Shown here in pieces: positions 27,504-37,623 of a stretch of 64,000 nucleotides of DNA (position 1 is its first letter; each line of letters begins with the position of its first letter). This stretch comes from an uncultured Allomuricauda sp. GTDB taxonomy: Bacteria; Bacteroidota; Bacteroidia; Flavobacteriales; Flavobacteriaceae. The notes beneath the pieces were generated by a model. It saw nothing but the letters and a program-made list of their open reading frames with translations. It was not told where the DNA came from and did no database searches. The DNA is taken from NCBI RefSeq assembly GCF_947495325.1, contig NZ_CANLYK010000001.1:1116001-1180000 (forward strand), given 5' to 3'. Position numbers and translations under genes: made by a program.

Positions 27504-27833
27504 ATGAATATAGAAAATACAAAAGCACAAATGCGCAAAGGGGTTCTAGAATATTGCATTCTTTCTATCTTACGGGATAAGGATAAATATGCATCAGAAA
27601 TTCTAGGAGCTTTAAAAGACGCTAAGATGCTAGTAGTGGAAGGTACCATTTATCCTCTGCTAACGAGGTTAAAAAATGCTGGATTGCTCAACTATCGTTG
27701 GGAAGAATCCACTTCGGGACCACCAAGAAAATATTATGCGCTTACCGAAACAGGCCGTTTGTTCCTGAAAGAACTCAACGGCACCTGGGATGAACTAAGA
27801 AGTGCCGTTAATCTGGTAACCAACACAAAATAA
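27504..27833 (+). CDS. PadR family transcriptional regulator
   Basis: A 109-residue PadR-type winged helix: LEYCILSILRDKDKYASEILGALKDA, then VEGTIYPLLTRLKNAGLL and a wing SGPPRKYYALTETG. It is the first gene of a PadR-PspC-GIN operon (7 bp to the next gene), a layout common in flavobacteria, and probably autoregulates it. The 176 bp upstream hold several ATCAATCA tandem motifs and a short hairpin near 27427-27455. Confidence 0.92.
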   Translation: MNIENTKAQMRKGVLEYCILSILRDKDKYASEILGALKDAKMLVVEGTIYPLLTRLKNAGLLNYRWEESTSGPPRKYYALTETGRLFLKELNGTWDELRSAVNLVTNTK

Positions 27834-27840
27834 AGACAAA

Positions 27841-29586
27841 ATGAACAAGACAGTAAATATAAATCTCGCAAATACACTCTTTCACATAGATGATGAGGCG
27901 TATAACAAACTTAGGCGGTATCTAGAATCCATAAAACGATCATTCTCGGGTACGGCCGGAAGCGATGAGATCATCGCTGACATTGAAGCCAGGGTGGCAG
28001 AACTCTTTTTGGAAAAAATGGAAAATGACAGACAGGTCATTACCCAAAAAGAAGTGGATGCCGTTATAAATATTATGGGGCAACCAGAAGACTATATGGT
28101 TGACGAGGATATTTTTGAGGATGAACCTCGAAAAGCTACCGCACAGACCACCCGTAAAACCAAAAAACTGTATCGTGATATTGACCAAAAATATATTGGA
28201 GGGGTCTGTTCCGGTTTGGAATACTATTTAGGGTTTGATGCCCTTTGGATCAGACTTATTTTTATTTTATTGGCCGTATTTACCGGTTTTGGACTAATAG
28301 CCTATATCCTCCTTTGGATTTTGGTTCCCGAAGCCGCCACTACCTCCCAAAAATTGGACATGACGGGGGAGCCCATCAACATCAGCAATATAGAACGCAA
28401 AGTTAAAGAGGGGTTTGATGATGTTGCAGATAAAGTAAAAAGCGTTGACTATGAAAAAGTTGGCGACAAGGTCAAAAGCGGCTCCAAGACCTTTTTCGAT
28501 ACCATAGGGGATATTATCATGTTCTTCTTTAAGATAATAGGCAAGTTTATTGGGATTTTGCTGATTATCATAGGTGCCTCCACACTAATTGGGTTGTTCG
28601 TTGGAGCATTCACCTTGGGAATTTTTGATGCCATACACCTTCCGGGAGTAGACTTCTATGAAATTGTGAACACCACCGGAGCCCCGGTTTGGATTGTATC
28701 CATATTGTTATTTTTTGCCGTGGGAATACCTTTCTTCTTCCTACTCTATTTAGGCCTAAAGATTCTGGTGAATAATTTAAAATCCATAGGGAACATTGCC
28801 AAATTCTCATTACTTGGTCTGTGGCTTATCTCCATAGGAACCTTATTTGCCCTAGGTATTCGTCAAGCAGCGGAATTCGCCCATGTTGGTAGTGTAAATA
28901 CCCAAAGTGAAGTTGTACTGGAAAATCCAACGGATACCTTGTTGATAAAAATCAAAGATTCTGAATTTGATTATAGCATGAATAATGCCCATTTTGGGCG
29001 TATGACCTTTTCTTATGATGAAAACGACAACCGAATTTTAATTTCAGATGATGTTGATTTAAAAATACGAAGAGCTGAGGATGGGCAGATGAAAATCAAC
29101 ATTCGAAAAGATTCCCACGGCAGTTCCAATTTAGCTGGGAGAGAGCGGGCAAAAGAAATAAATTATGGCTTTCAGCAATTGGAAAATGAAATAGTCTTTG
29201 ATAAATACTTAACAACCGAAAGCTCCAACAAGGCTAGAAACCAAGAAGTTACATCTACCCTATTCATTCCTGCAGGAATGACTTTGAAATTCGGGGAATC
29301 CACAAAAGGTCATATTGGAAGAGGTATAAAAAATGACCAAGATTATTACAGAAGCGGTATAATTGGCTACACTTGGATAATGGGAAATGATGGCGAACTA
29401 AAATGCCAGGACTGTCCCCAAGAACTTGACTTTGATGAAGATGACAATGACGATGAGGGAGGAAAAATAATTATAGATGAGAACGGTATCAATATTGATG
29501 TCAAAGACAACAACGATTCCTTTAAAATGAAGATTGATGAGGATGGTATTGAAATTAAAGCGGGTGAAAAAAATACAACTGAGTAA
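27841..29586 (+). CDS. PspC domain membrane protein
   Basis: A 581-residue protein. After a cytoplasmic N-terminal ~105 residues comes a PspC domain (about 108-165, KKLYRDIDQKYIGGVCSGLEYYLG followed by a membrane helix). Three more hydrophobic hairpins follow (about 225-265, 280-312, 320-340). The C-terminal ~240-residue domain is probably extracytoplasmic and ends in an Asp/Glu-rich tail. PspC proteins sense envelope stress. It is co-transcribed with padR and the GIN gene. Confidence 0.88.
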   Translation: MNKTVNINLANTLFHIDDEAYNKLRRYLESIKRSFSGTAGSDEIIADIEARVAELFLEKMENDRQVITQKEVDAVINIMGQPEDYMVDEDIFEDEPRKATAQTTRKTKKLYRDIDQKYIGGVCSGLEYYLGFDALWIRLIFILLAVFTGFGLIAYILLWILVPEAATTSQKLDMTGEPINISNIERKVKEGFDDVADKVKSVDYEKVGDKVKSGSKTFFDTIGDIIMFFFKIIGKFIGILLIIIGASTLIGLFVGAFTLGIFDAIHLPGVDFYEIVNTTGAPVWIVSILLFFAVGIPFFFLLYLGLKILVNNLKSIGNIAKFSLLGLWLISIGTLFALGIRQAAEFAHVGSVNTQSEVVLENPTDTLLIKIKDSEFDYSMNNAHFGRMTFSYDENDNRILISDDVDLKIRRAEDGQMKINIRKDSHGSSNLAGRERAKEINYGFQQLENEIVFDKYLTTESSNKARNQEVTSTLFIPAGMTLKFGESTKGHIGRGIKNDQDYYRSGIIGYTWIMGNDGELKCQDCPQELDFDEDDNDDEGGKIIIDENGINIDVKDNNDSFKMKIDEDGIEIKAGEKNTTE

Positions 29587-29667
29587 GCCTATTCAACAAT
29601 TGGGTAAATAATAAAATGTATAATAATCAATAAACACGAATTTTAATCAATCATAAAAACAACAATC

Positions 29668-30390
29668 ATGACAACACTAGCAAGAATCGCAATCGCAGTA
29701 TTAATGGCACTCTTTGCCTCCTCCTGTAATTTTGACATCAGTTTTGGAGATGGAAAAAAAGGAAATGGAGAAGTAGTAGAGGAAACCAGAAACGTAACGG
29801 AAGAGTTTACAGTAGTTTCCGCATCTGAAGGCTTGGATGTATTTGTAATCCAGGATAAGGAATTCAAAATTTCCGTTGAAGCCGATGAAAACATCATCGA
29901 TTTAATCGGAACCGATATCAAAGATGGAAAGCTTAAGATCCACGCCATTGAAAACATTGGAAGGGCTACAAAAAAAGTTTATGTATCGCTTCCCCATGTT
30001 ACCGGTCTAAGAAGCTCAAGTGGGGCAGACCTTATTGCACAAAACGTTATCGAAGCTGAAAAAATAGAATTGGATGCCAGTAGTGGATCGGATTTGCATG
30101 TGGAATTGGTGGCCTCTGAAGTTTCTGCCGATGCGAGTAGCGGTGCCGATATTAAAGTATCCGGTAAAAGTGATATGCTTTATGCCGATGCCAGTAGCGG
30201 AGCAGATATTAGGGCCCGTGAACTATTGACCAAAAAGTGTAATGCTGATGCGAGTAGTGGCTCAGATATTTCCGTAAATGTATCCGAATCCTTAGTGGCG
30301 GATGCTAGTAGCGGAGCAGATATTTCATACACGGGAGATGCCAGCGTACAGCAGAAAAAATCGGTTTCTGGTAGCGTACACAAGTACTAA
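29668..30390 (+). CDS. Head GIN domain lipoprotein (DUF2807)
   Basis: A 240-residue lipoprotein (lipobox FASSC) with a right-handed beta-helix-like DUF2807 domain. The repeated ADASSGADI/ADASSGSDI turns occur at least five times in the second half, which gives the DNA a repetitive look too. It is the last gene of the padR-pspC operon. A surface scaffold or binding role is usual for the family, without a defined ligand. Confidence 0.9.
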   Translation: MTTLARIAIAVLMALFASSCNFDISFGDGKKGNGEVVEETRNVTEEFTVVSASEGLDVFVIQDKEFKISVEADENIIDLIGTDIKDGKLKIHAIENIGRATKKVYVSLPHVTGLRSSSGADLIAQNVIEAEKIELDASSGSDLHVELVASEVSADASSGADIKVSGKSDMLYADASSGADIRARELLTKKCNADASSGSDISVNVSESLVADASSGADISYTGDASVQQKKSVSGSVHKY

Positions 30391-30442
30391 AAATCAATCA
30401 ACCAAAAACTTTGAATATTACGTTTAAAAGAAGTTGAAAATT

Positions 30443-30474
30443 AAACCCTGATTTCTATATAAGAATCAGGGTTT
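30443..30474 (+). terminator. Terminator of the PadR-PspC-GIN operon
   Basis: An 11-bp perfect stem, AAACCCTGATT with AATCAGGGTTT, a 10-base loop and a following T-rich tract. Confidence 0.88.
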
Positions 30475-30524
30475 TTGTTTTATAGTACAAGGGGTTTATT
30501 TATCTTAGTATAAACCTATTTTCT

Positions 30525-31535
30525 ATGCAAATTAGCCTAAAAAAGTATACCCTTGCACTAAAGCATACTTTTAGTATTTCTAGGGAATCGCACGATTTTC
30601 AAAACTCGTTGATCGTTGGAATAACGTTGCATGGGGAAACCGGATATGGAGAAGCCACCTCAAATCCGTATTATCAGATTACGGTGGAAAGTATGATTGC
30701 GGAAATTACCGCCATTCAGAATGAAATTGAATCCTTTGATTTTACCACTCCAGAAGTTTTTCATCAATTTTTAGTAGAAAAAGGCTTGACAAATTTCGCC
30801 ATCTGTGCTTTAGATCTTGCCGCACATGATCTCCATGGAAAATTGCAAGATAAACCACTTCATACCCTGTGGGGTACGAATATTTCAACCTATCCTACAA
30901 CCAATTATACCATAGGTATTGCTTCTATTGAAAAAATGGTTGCTAAAATGAAAGAAACACCTTGGCCCATTTATAAAATTAAGCTGGGAACCAATGATGA
31001 TGTAGCCATTGTGCGAGAATTACGAAAACACACCAACGCTATTTTTAGGATAGATGCAAACTGTGCATGGACCGCGGAGGAGACAATCCATAATGCTCCC
31101 TTGCTAAAAGATTTAGGGGTGGAGTTTTTAGAACAACCTCTAAAAGCCGATGACTGGTGCGGTATGGAAAAAGTGATGCATCACAGTGTTTTGCCTGTAA
31201 TCGCAGATGAAAGTTGTATTGTTGAAACTGATTTAGAAAAATGTGGTTTGCATTTTAATGGCATCAACATAAAATTGACCAAATGTGGAGGTCTTACCCC
31301 TGCTCTGCGCATGATAAAAAAAGGAAAAGAAATGGGATTAAAAATTATGGTTGGTTGTATGACGGAGTCCACTGTGGGTATTTCTGCCATTGCCCAATTG
31401 TTACCACAACTTGACTATGTTGATATGGACGGGGCCATGCTACTTAAAGAAGATATCGCAAATGGGGTCGTTATTAAAGACAATGGAGAAGTTTTATTTC
31501 CTTCTGTAGCGGGTAGCGGTGTAACGCTCAACTAA
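30525..31535 (+). CDS. Dipeptide epimerase (enolase superfamily)
   Basis: A 336-residue enolase-superfamily protein of the L-Ala-D/L-Glu epimerase type. The catalytic Lys pair is KIK (151, 153), the metal ligands are Asp178 (RIDAN), Glu203 (LEQPL) and Asp228 (ADES), and the opposite-face Lys250 is in NIKLTK. It should epimerise the alpha-carbon of a dipeptide, most likely from murein recycling or peptide uptake, in the cytoplasm. Its stop overlaps the next gene's start by one base. Confidence 0.9.
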   Translation: MQISLKKYTLALKHTFSISRESHDFQNSLIVGITLHGETGYGEATSNPYYQITVESMIAEITAIQNEIESFDFTTPEVFHQFLVEKGLTNFAICALDLAAHDLHGKLQDKPLHTLWGTNISTYPTTNYTIGIASIEKMVAKMKETPWPIYKIKLGTNDDVAIVRELRKHTNAIFRIDANCAWTAEETIHNAPLLKDLGVEFLEQPLKADDWCGMEKVMHHSVLPVIADESCIVETDLEKCGLHFNGINIKLTKCGGLTPALRMIKKGKEMGLKIMVGCMTESTVGISAIAQLLPQLDYVDMDGAMLLKEDIANGVVIKDNGEVLFPSVAGSGVTLN

Positions 31536-32587
31536 TGGCAGTTTTCATAGATTCTTTTCCAGGACGAACCATTCAGAAAGATGGCAAGGAATATCTTTAT
31601 TTCGGAGGCACGGGCTATTTAGGGCTTCAGCTGGACACTGAATTTCAGAACGTATTCATCAAAAATCTAAAAAAATATGGCACTAATTATGGTGCTTCAC
31701 GAAAATCGAACATTCAACTAAGCATCTTTGAAGAGGTTGAGGAACATTTGTCCGAAACAGTAGGTTGTGAAGCTTGTATCACATTGTCCTCAGGGTTTTT
31801 AGCGGGTCAGCTTATCGCAAAATCCTTCAGCTCTGATGAGTACCAAGTTTTCTATACTCCCAACACCCATTCAGCACTTTATCATTCTGAAGCAAAACCA
31901 TTTGAAACGTTCGCTGAGCTAAATTTTGAGTTAAGAAAACAATTGACATCGGAAAGCAACAAAGTTCCAGTGGTTTTTTTAGATACCATTGATTTTTCTG
32001 GACAGAATTATCCTGAATTTGAAGAATTACGTTCTCTCCCTTTAGATAATAGTATTGTTGTTGCTGATGATTCCCATGGTCTGGGCATTGTTGGTCATAA
32101 TGGAGGTGGAGCTTATTCGAAATTAAAAAATCTATGCCCAAAAGAACTGATTGTATGTGGTTCATTAGGAAAGGGATTTGGTATACAAGCAGGAGCAATT
32201 TTTGGATCCAGCCAACGTATCGAAACCCTAAGACAAACCGATTTTTTTGGTGGCGCAAGTCCAGCTTCGCCTGCGGGATTGGCAACACTTATGAATTCCA
32301 AAGAAATCTATAGACAAAAAAGGGGGAGTTTGAATACCAATATCGGATTTTTCATTCACAACCTGAACAACATTGAAAATTTTGACTTTGTGGCCGAGCA
32401 TCCCACATTTAGTTTTTCCAATGAACCTTTGGTAGAACATTTGGAACGAAACAAGATTATTGTGACCAATTTCAGATATCCCAGTGAAACGTCAAGTTTA
32501 AAGAGTAGAATTGTGTTAAGTGCATCCCATAAAAAAGAGGATATCCAATACCTAACTCAATATTTGAATACCCTCTCCGAAAATTAA
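31535..32587 (+). CDS. AONS/KBL-like PLP-dependent enzyme, fold type I
   Basis: A 350-residue alpha-oxoamine-synthase-like protein. The PLP aspartate is in VADDSHGLGIVG (178-181) and the Schiff-base lysine is K213 in GSLGKGFG. It is shorter than typical KBL/BioF (about 395), lacking part of the N-terminal segment. It may act as an acyl-CoA:amino acid ligase or an aminotransferase-like enzyme. Its fusion-like overlap with the dipeptide epimerase suggests they work on the same amino-acid or peptide product. Confidence 0.8.
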   Translation: MAVFIDSFPGRTIQKDGKEYLYFGGTGYLGLQLDTEFQNVFIKNLKKYGTNYGASRKSNIQLSIFEEVEEHLSETVGCEACITLSSGFLAGQLIAKSFSSDEYQVFYTPNTHSALYHSEAKPFETFAELNFELRKQLTSESNKVPVVFLDTIDFSGQNYPEFEELRSLPLDNSIVVADDSHGLGIVGHNGGGAYSKLKNLCPKELIVCGSLGKGFGIQAGAIFGSSQRIETLRQTDFFGGASPASPAGLATLMNSKEIYRQKRGSLNTNIGFFIHNLNNIENFDFVAEHPTFSFSNEPLVEHLERNKIIVTNFRYPSETSSLKSRIVLSASHKKEDIQYLTQYLNTLSEN

Positions 32588-32599
32588 CCACTGTTTTTT

Positions 32600-34096
32600 C
32601 TATCTATCCCACCATACCGGAACTATAGGAGATTGCTTATTTGCGTTCACGTTATCTGGATTACGTGTTTCTTCTGTATTTGGATACTGGGCTCTTACCA
32701 ACCACTCTCCAGGAAACTGTCCTTCCACGCTATCTATCGGTAATGCCAAACCAAGGAAAACATCTGCTGAAAAATCATACCTTCTAAAATCTACAAACGT
32801 TTCTGGGTTCAAAAAGTTTGCAATGTACTTTTCCTTCATAATATGGTTCAACATCAAACTTGCTTCACCAACTGCTATTCCAGTATCCGCTATATAGTCG
32901 GCACCATCTGCCCCCAATTTTTCCATATTAGCGGTAATACCCGTCAAATATGCATTGTAAGCAGCAGAGTTTGACCCCACGCTAGTTTCATTTCCACCAT
33001 TTACCAAAAATTCAGCTTCAGCTTCAATAAACATAGCTTCGGCATAAGAAATGATAACTATGGGAGAATCCAATTTGGTGTAGAAACCACTATCAGCGAA
33101 ATCTGTATTGGCATCTTCTCCATCAGAAGAAAGACCTGCTGCTCCAATATCATATCCCCGGAATGGATCGGATGGATCTGCATCCGAATCAAGATCAGCA
33201 TACAACGGAAGTCTTGGATCTATTTCCAAAGCTCCTGCAAACGGATAAAAAGTACCATTCATATAGCTTACCAATTGATCACAAATTTTGTCATGCGGAT
33301 TTCCTGTGTTTGGCGCAAGTACCTGTCTAGCGTGCCATGGATTCAAATTCCGTTCATCATAAAATATTTGCAAGTCATCATCATTAGATTCAAACCCATT
33401 TTGTATGTAGGTCAACGCAGCCGCAGCCGCTGATACCCCATCTACTTCAGTTAAATGAAGTGCATATCTTGCTTTTAAGGTATAGGCAGCTCGTAACCAT
33501 TTATCAATATCCCCTCTATAGGCAATATCACTGGTTGATGTTGGAGAAAATTCGGAACCATTATCAGCTCCCAATTCTGCGATAGCCTCATCAAGTAATA
33601 CATTTAGGGAAGAATATATGCTTTCTTGATTATCAAATACCGGTTTTAGGTTTTCCGAGCCTTGGGATGCCTCACTAAAAGGAATGTTCTCATAACTATC
33701 CGTAGCAATTCCAAGGTTAGCGGCAATTAAAACTTTTGCAACACCACTGAAGTGGTTGGAATTGGTTTCTTCCGCTTTCGCAATAATTGTATTTAGGTTT
33801 GGAAGGGCTTCCAAATAAATATTACTCCATGTACTTTCTAGTGATGACGGCCCCTCCGAACCACCTCCTTGAAACGTAAAGTACTGGGTGTAATTCCCAA
33901 AAACACGTTCAGCAAAATACTGTGCTTGCACCGTGTGATATATGGCAGGTCCCAACAAATCATTCATGGAAACCTGATCTTCTGTCGCCGATCCGGTTGG
34001 CGTATTTACATCGAAATAGTCATCACCACACCCAAAAAAACCGAGTGTAATACATACTGCAATTATTTTTCTTATACTATTTTTCATCGATTTCAT
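32600..34096 (-). CDS. SusD/RagB-like surface glycan- or peptide-binding lipoprotein
   Basis: A 498-residue lipoprotein (lipobox FFGC). It has the SusD-like_2 layout: an N-terminal helical TPR-like half (TWSNIYLEALPNLNTIIAKAEE, ATDSYENIPFSEA) and a C-terminal half ending QSPIVPVWWDR. It forms the lid over the partner SusC channel encoded 3 bp upstream. The ligand is unknown. Confidence 0.92.
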   Translation of the reverse strand: MKSMKNSIRKIIAVCITLGFFGCGDDYFDVNTPTGSATEDQVSMNDLLGPAIYHTVQAQYFAERVFGNYTQYFTFQGGGSEGPSSLESTWSNIYLEALPNLNTIIAKAEETNSNHFSGVAKVLIAANLGIATDSYENIPFSEASQGSENLKPVFDNQESIYSSLNVLLDEAIAELGADNGSEFSPTSTSDIAYRGDIDKWLRAAYTLKARYALHLTEVDGVSAAAAALTYIQNGFESNDDDLQIFYDERNLNPWHARQVLAPNTGNPHDKICDQLVSYMNGTFYPFAGALEIDPRLPLYADLDSDADPSDPFRGYDIGAAGLSSDGEDANTDFADSGFYTKLDSPIVIISYAEAMFIEAEAEFLVNGGNETSVGSNSAAYNAYLTGITANMEKLGADGADYIADTGIAVGEASLMLNHIMKEKYIANFLNPETFVDFRRYDFSADVFLGLALPIDSVEGQFPGEWLVRAQYPNTEETRNPDNVNANKQSPIVPVWWDR

Positions 34097-34099
34097 ATT

Positions 34100-37000
34100 T
34101 TAAAATTGAAGACTAAGACCAAAAGAATAGCTCTGAGTCAATGGTGTTGTCAATCCTGTAAAACCATAGATATTACTTCCTGCACTGAACTGGTTTCCTT
34201 CAGGATCAAACCCATCAAAAGGAGTCCATAGAATTATGTTATTGGCACTGGCATTGATGGAAGCTGCCGAAATACCCATATTCTTAATGAACGTAGCCGG
34301 GAAATTATAGGTTAAACCAACGGTTCTTAGCTTTAACCATGATGCATCTTGTAACAGAATTTCTGAAGCAGAATTATAGTTGTCAAAATCCCTGTAAAAT
34401 CCATTTGCAGTTATTAAGAGTTCTTGATCGTTTGCAACAAACCCTCCGTTACCATCTGACATAACTCCTTCTAAAACCTTAAGTTCATCCCTAAATTCGG
34501 TAATGGCCAAGTTTCCGTTACGAATGTTGTTTCTAAGCGCCCTGTCATATACATCTCCTCCTGACTTATATTCCAACAAAAAGTTAAGTGCAAGGTTCTT
34601 GAAAGTAAAACTGTTTGTCATGGATAATGTGTAGTCAGGAAATGCATTTCCAACTTTCACCATTTCATTGTCTCCTTCATAGTAGAAGCCTTCATTTTCT
34701 GAACCTGTGATTATCCATTTTCCATCATCACCAACAATTCGCTGTCCATCAGGAGCCGTTTGGAATACCCAACCGTAAAGCGAGCCCAACTCATCGCCCA
34801 CCTTGGCTTTATTGGTAATACGATCGTCAAAAAACACAATTTCATCTAAATCATCCGGTATTGCGGTAACTTCACTTGCAAAAGTTGAGAAGTTAAATAT
34901 GGTTTCCCAAGTAAAATTCTCGCTTCTCACAAGCTTGGCACTCAACAGCATCTCATGACCCCATGTCTCATAGTCACCAGCATTTCTAATAACCGAAGAC
35001 AATCCAGATGAATATGCTGTACCTACAGGGAATATTTGGTCTTTTACTCTCGTCTTATAGTACGAGTAATCCACCCGTATTCTGTTATCCCAGAATCTTA
35101 GATCTGTACCTATTTCAAAGGTGTTATTTCGTTCTGGTATCAAATTTACATCTCCAAGTTGCTTGCTTGCCCTAAACCCGCCTGCACCACCAAAAGGAAA
35201 TGCTGGATCTTTAATAAAGTATTGACCCACTTGACCAAAATTAGGTCCTTTACCTACTTGAGCCCAATTGGTTCTTAATTTACCAAAGGTGAAAAACTTT
35301 TGTTCTGGATCTATTAAATCATTAAATAAGTAGGATAAACTAACCGATGGATAAAAGAAAGATCTGTTTTTGGGAGGCATAACCGATATCCAATCATTCC
35401 TGCCGGTTATAGAAAGGAATAACTTGTCTTTGTATTCAAATCTTAAATCCCCAAACACACCCATATTTCGTAATCTGGTAATGGTCTTATCCCCAAATAA
35501 ATTAAGAGTATTGCTTATTTCATTTATTCCAGGAATATTCAATCCTTCTCCTCTTAAATACGAATAATCAGTTTTTATATCAGACAATTGATGACCCACG
35601 GTTAAAGAAGTAGTGAAATCCTCTGAAACATCTTTGGTGAATGTTGCAAGAAAGTTAGATTCCAATCCAGTGAAATTGATGTTCTCATTGGTAACGAAAC
35701 CACCAACCTGGGTTCCTACATCTAAATCTGGTGGAACAAATCGGTTACGGATATCCGCATAGTTATCAATTTGAGCGGAATAGGTAATGTTTGCCCATTC
35801 TGCTGGTTGATAATTCAAAGTAATGTTTCCAACCCATCTATCGACATTATCCTTTAAATTACTGACCTCAGAAAAATAACGTGGATTATCAATAATTCCA
35901 TCCGAGTAGTTTTTCTGTGTGCCATCGGGTAATAGGTAATCATTTATATCAAAAGTTGGCGCCCAAAAGGAAAGTGAACTAAAAATAGATTTATCACCTC
36001 CATTTCCACGCGTACCACCAGAATTGGAATAGGTTATTGATGAATTAATATTAAATTTATCATTAACCTGATACCCTGCTTTAAACCTGATATTGGTTTT
36101 CTTGTAATCTGTATTTGGCAGAATACCTTCATCAGAACTATTACCAATAGATAAAAAATAATCCATTTTATCGGTAGCTCCACTTAGATTAAAGTTTATC
36201 TGGGTATTGACCCCGGTTCTAAAAAGGTTGTGTGGATCGTTAAATTTGTCATTGCTCAAATCTATGACGGTACCATCATCCAAAGTAAAGGAATCATCTG
36301 TGTAAGGAACTCCCCATGAATAAAAAGAAAAGCCTCTATATCTGGTATACCCATCTGGGCTACTAGGGTCTTCAATTGCAGGAATCTTATCTGTTCTGTG
36401 ACCTTCTCTATATGTTTTTTGGAGGGTAGGCACTTTACGTACTTCCCTAAAAGTGGTGGAAGCTGTTATTCCAACAGAAACCCGTCCTTGTTTTCCTCGC
36501 TTGGTGGTAATTACAATCGCGCCGTTGGAAGCGCGTATTCCATATAACGCGGTAGCAGCAGCTCCTTTTAGAACATTAAAACTTTCAATATCTTCAGGAT
36601 TTATATCCCCTGCCCTGTTTGAGAAGGAAAATTGTTCGGAGCTTCCCGTTGCATTTGATCCAGCGCTGGGCAGAACGGTTCCCGTGAATGTATCATTGTT
36701 AAGGGCTATTCCATCCACAATAATAAGCGGTTGATTATCTCTCCCTGGGTTTACCGAAGTTACACCTCTAATCAGAATATCCACTCCACCACCTGCGGAA
36801 CCAGAAGTTCTTGTGATTTGTACACCCGCTACTCTTCCTTGCAGCGATTCAAATGGATTTACCTGACCTGCAAGGTTCAACTCATCCGCATCTACCTTTT
36901 GAACTGCATAACCTAAAGTCTTGGTTTCCTTTTCCAAACCAAAAGCCGTTACCACTACTTCGTCCAAAGCTTGTGAATCCTCAATCATAACAACATTGAG

Positions 37001-37255
37001 GGTATTTTCAGAACCCATAGTGATATCCTTGGTTTTCATTCCCAAATATGAAAAACGCAAAACATCTCCTAGTGATGCGTCAATGGAAAAATTACCATCA
37101 AAGTCCGTAATAGTGCCTCTATTAGTATCTACGACAACAATTGACACCCCGGGTAATGGAGAATCAAATTCGTCTACCACCTTACCTGAGATTTTTTGAC
37201 CGTAGGTAAGTGATACGATAAAAAGAGTTAATAATGTAAGAATTGCTTTACCCAT
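34100..37255 (-). CDS. SusC/RagA TonB-linked outer membrane protein
   Basis: With the ATG at 37255 the protein is 1051 residues; the upstream in-frame ATG at 37309 would place 18 unlikely residues before the signal peptide. A signal (ending SLTYGQ) is followed by a carboxypeptidase-D-like domain (KISGKVVDEFDSPLPGVSI), a TonB-box/linker (EALDEVVVTAFG), the plug (GRVAGVQITR, IRGVTSVN) and a 22-strand barrel ending in the typical aromatic C-terminus (SFGLSLQF). It imports a ligand with the SusD partner. Regulation is unclear; no dedicated sigma or hybrid sensor lies nearby. Confidence 0.95.
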   Translation of the reverse strand: MGKAILTLLTLFIVSLTYGQKISGKVVDEFDSPLPGVSIVVVDTNRGTITDFDGNFSIDASLGDVLRFSYLGMKTKDITMGSENTLNVVMIEDSQALDEVVVTAFGLEKETKTLGYAVQKVDADELNLAGQVNPFESLQGRVAGVQITRTSGSAGGGVDILIRGVTSVNPGRDNQPLIIVDGIALNNDTFTGTVLPSAGSNATGSSEQFSFSNRAGDINPEDIESFNVLKGAAATALYGIRASNGAIVITTKRGKQGRVSVGITASTTFREVRKVPTLQKTYREGHRTDKIPAIEDPSSPDGYTRYRGFSFYSWGVPYTDDSFTLDDGTVIDLSNDKFNDPHNLFRTGVNTQINFNLSGATDKMDYFLSIGNSSDEGILPNTDYKKTNIRFKAGYQVNDKFNINSSITYSNSGGTRGNGGDKSIFSSLSFWAPTFDINDYLLPDGTQKNYSDGIIDNPRYFSEVSNLKDNVDRWVGNITLNYQPAEWANITYSAQIDNYADIRNRFVPPDLDVGTQVGGFVTNENINFTGLESNFLATFTKDVSEDFTTSLTVGHQLSDIKTDYSYLRGEGLNIPGINEISNTLNLFGDKTITRLRNMGVFGDLRFEYKDKLFLSITGRNDWISVMPPKNRSFFYPSVSLSYLFNDLIDPEQKFFTFGKLRTNWAQVGKGPNFGQVGQYFIKDPAFPFGGAGGFRASKQLGDVNLIPERNNTFEIGTDLRFWDNRIRVDYSYYKTRVKDQIFPVGTAYSSGLSSVIRNAGDYETWGHEMLLSAKLVRSENFTWETIFNFSTFASEVTAIPDDLDEIVFFDDRITNKAKVGDELGSLYGWVFQTAPDGQRIVGDDGKWIITGSENEGFYYEGDNEMVKVGNAFPDYTLSMTNSFTFKNLALNFLLEYKSGGDVYDRALRNNIRNGNLAITEFRDELKVLEGVMSDGNGGFVANDQELLITANGFYRDFDNYNSASEILLQDASWLKLRTVGLTYNFPATFIKNMGISAASINASANNIILWTPFDGFDPEGNQFSAGSNIYGFTGLTTPLTQSYSFGLSLQF

Positions 37256-37328
37256 AGTTTGATTTTTAGTTATATCGGTTAAAAGTGAAAAAAAAATGTT
37301 AGTAATCAAACATTTACATGGTAAAATG

Positions 37329-37423
37329 TTGCATTTTATTGCAATATTTTTCTAAAACGACTATTTTATAGCACTATTTCATAAGAATTAGCAATAAAAC
37401 ATATCAATATTTGCAAAATATTG
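37329..37423. promoter_or_regulatory. Inverted repeats upstream of susC, candidate operators
   Basis: TTGCATTTTATTGCAA (37329-37344) and CAATATTT-GCA-AAATATTG (37405-37423) are two dyads in the 370-bp gap between susC and the lipocalin-like gene. The gap is very AT-rich, so chance is possible. No clear -7 TAnnTTTG box was found. Confidence 0.35.
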
Positions 37424-37588
37424 CAGGTTTATATTTAATCTTCAAATTTGATGACAACAAACGGCCATTTTTAAATCTCAACTATAAAAGGGTATTTTTT
37501 TGAATAAATCGTATTCTAGTCCGATTTTGGAAAGGTGCATTTTTTTACCCTACAAATGTGTTTTTGGACATAATTATTTGTAAATTAA

Positions 37589-37610
37589 AGGGTTAAACAT
37601 TTTTAACCCT
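37589..37610 (+). other. Hairpin in the leader of the lipocalin-like gene
   Basis: A 9-bp perfect stem, AGGGTTAAA with TTTAACCCT, ends 13 bp before the ATG at 37624 and covers the ribosome-binding region. It might act in translation control or be a minor terminator. Confidence 0.4.
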
Positions 37611-37623
37611 AAAATTTACAGAT

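Noticed and set aside
29980..30340. Repeated DNA in the GIN gene considered as a separate repeat element
   Set aside because: The repetition follows the codon frame (ADASSGADI turns) and is explained by the beta-helix protein.
31827..32288. A 153-residue open frame on the minus strand
   Set aside because: It is antisense to the AONS-like gene, whose PLP motifs are clear.
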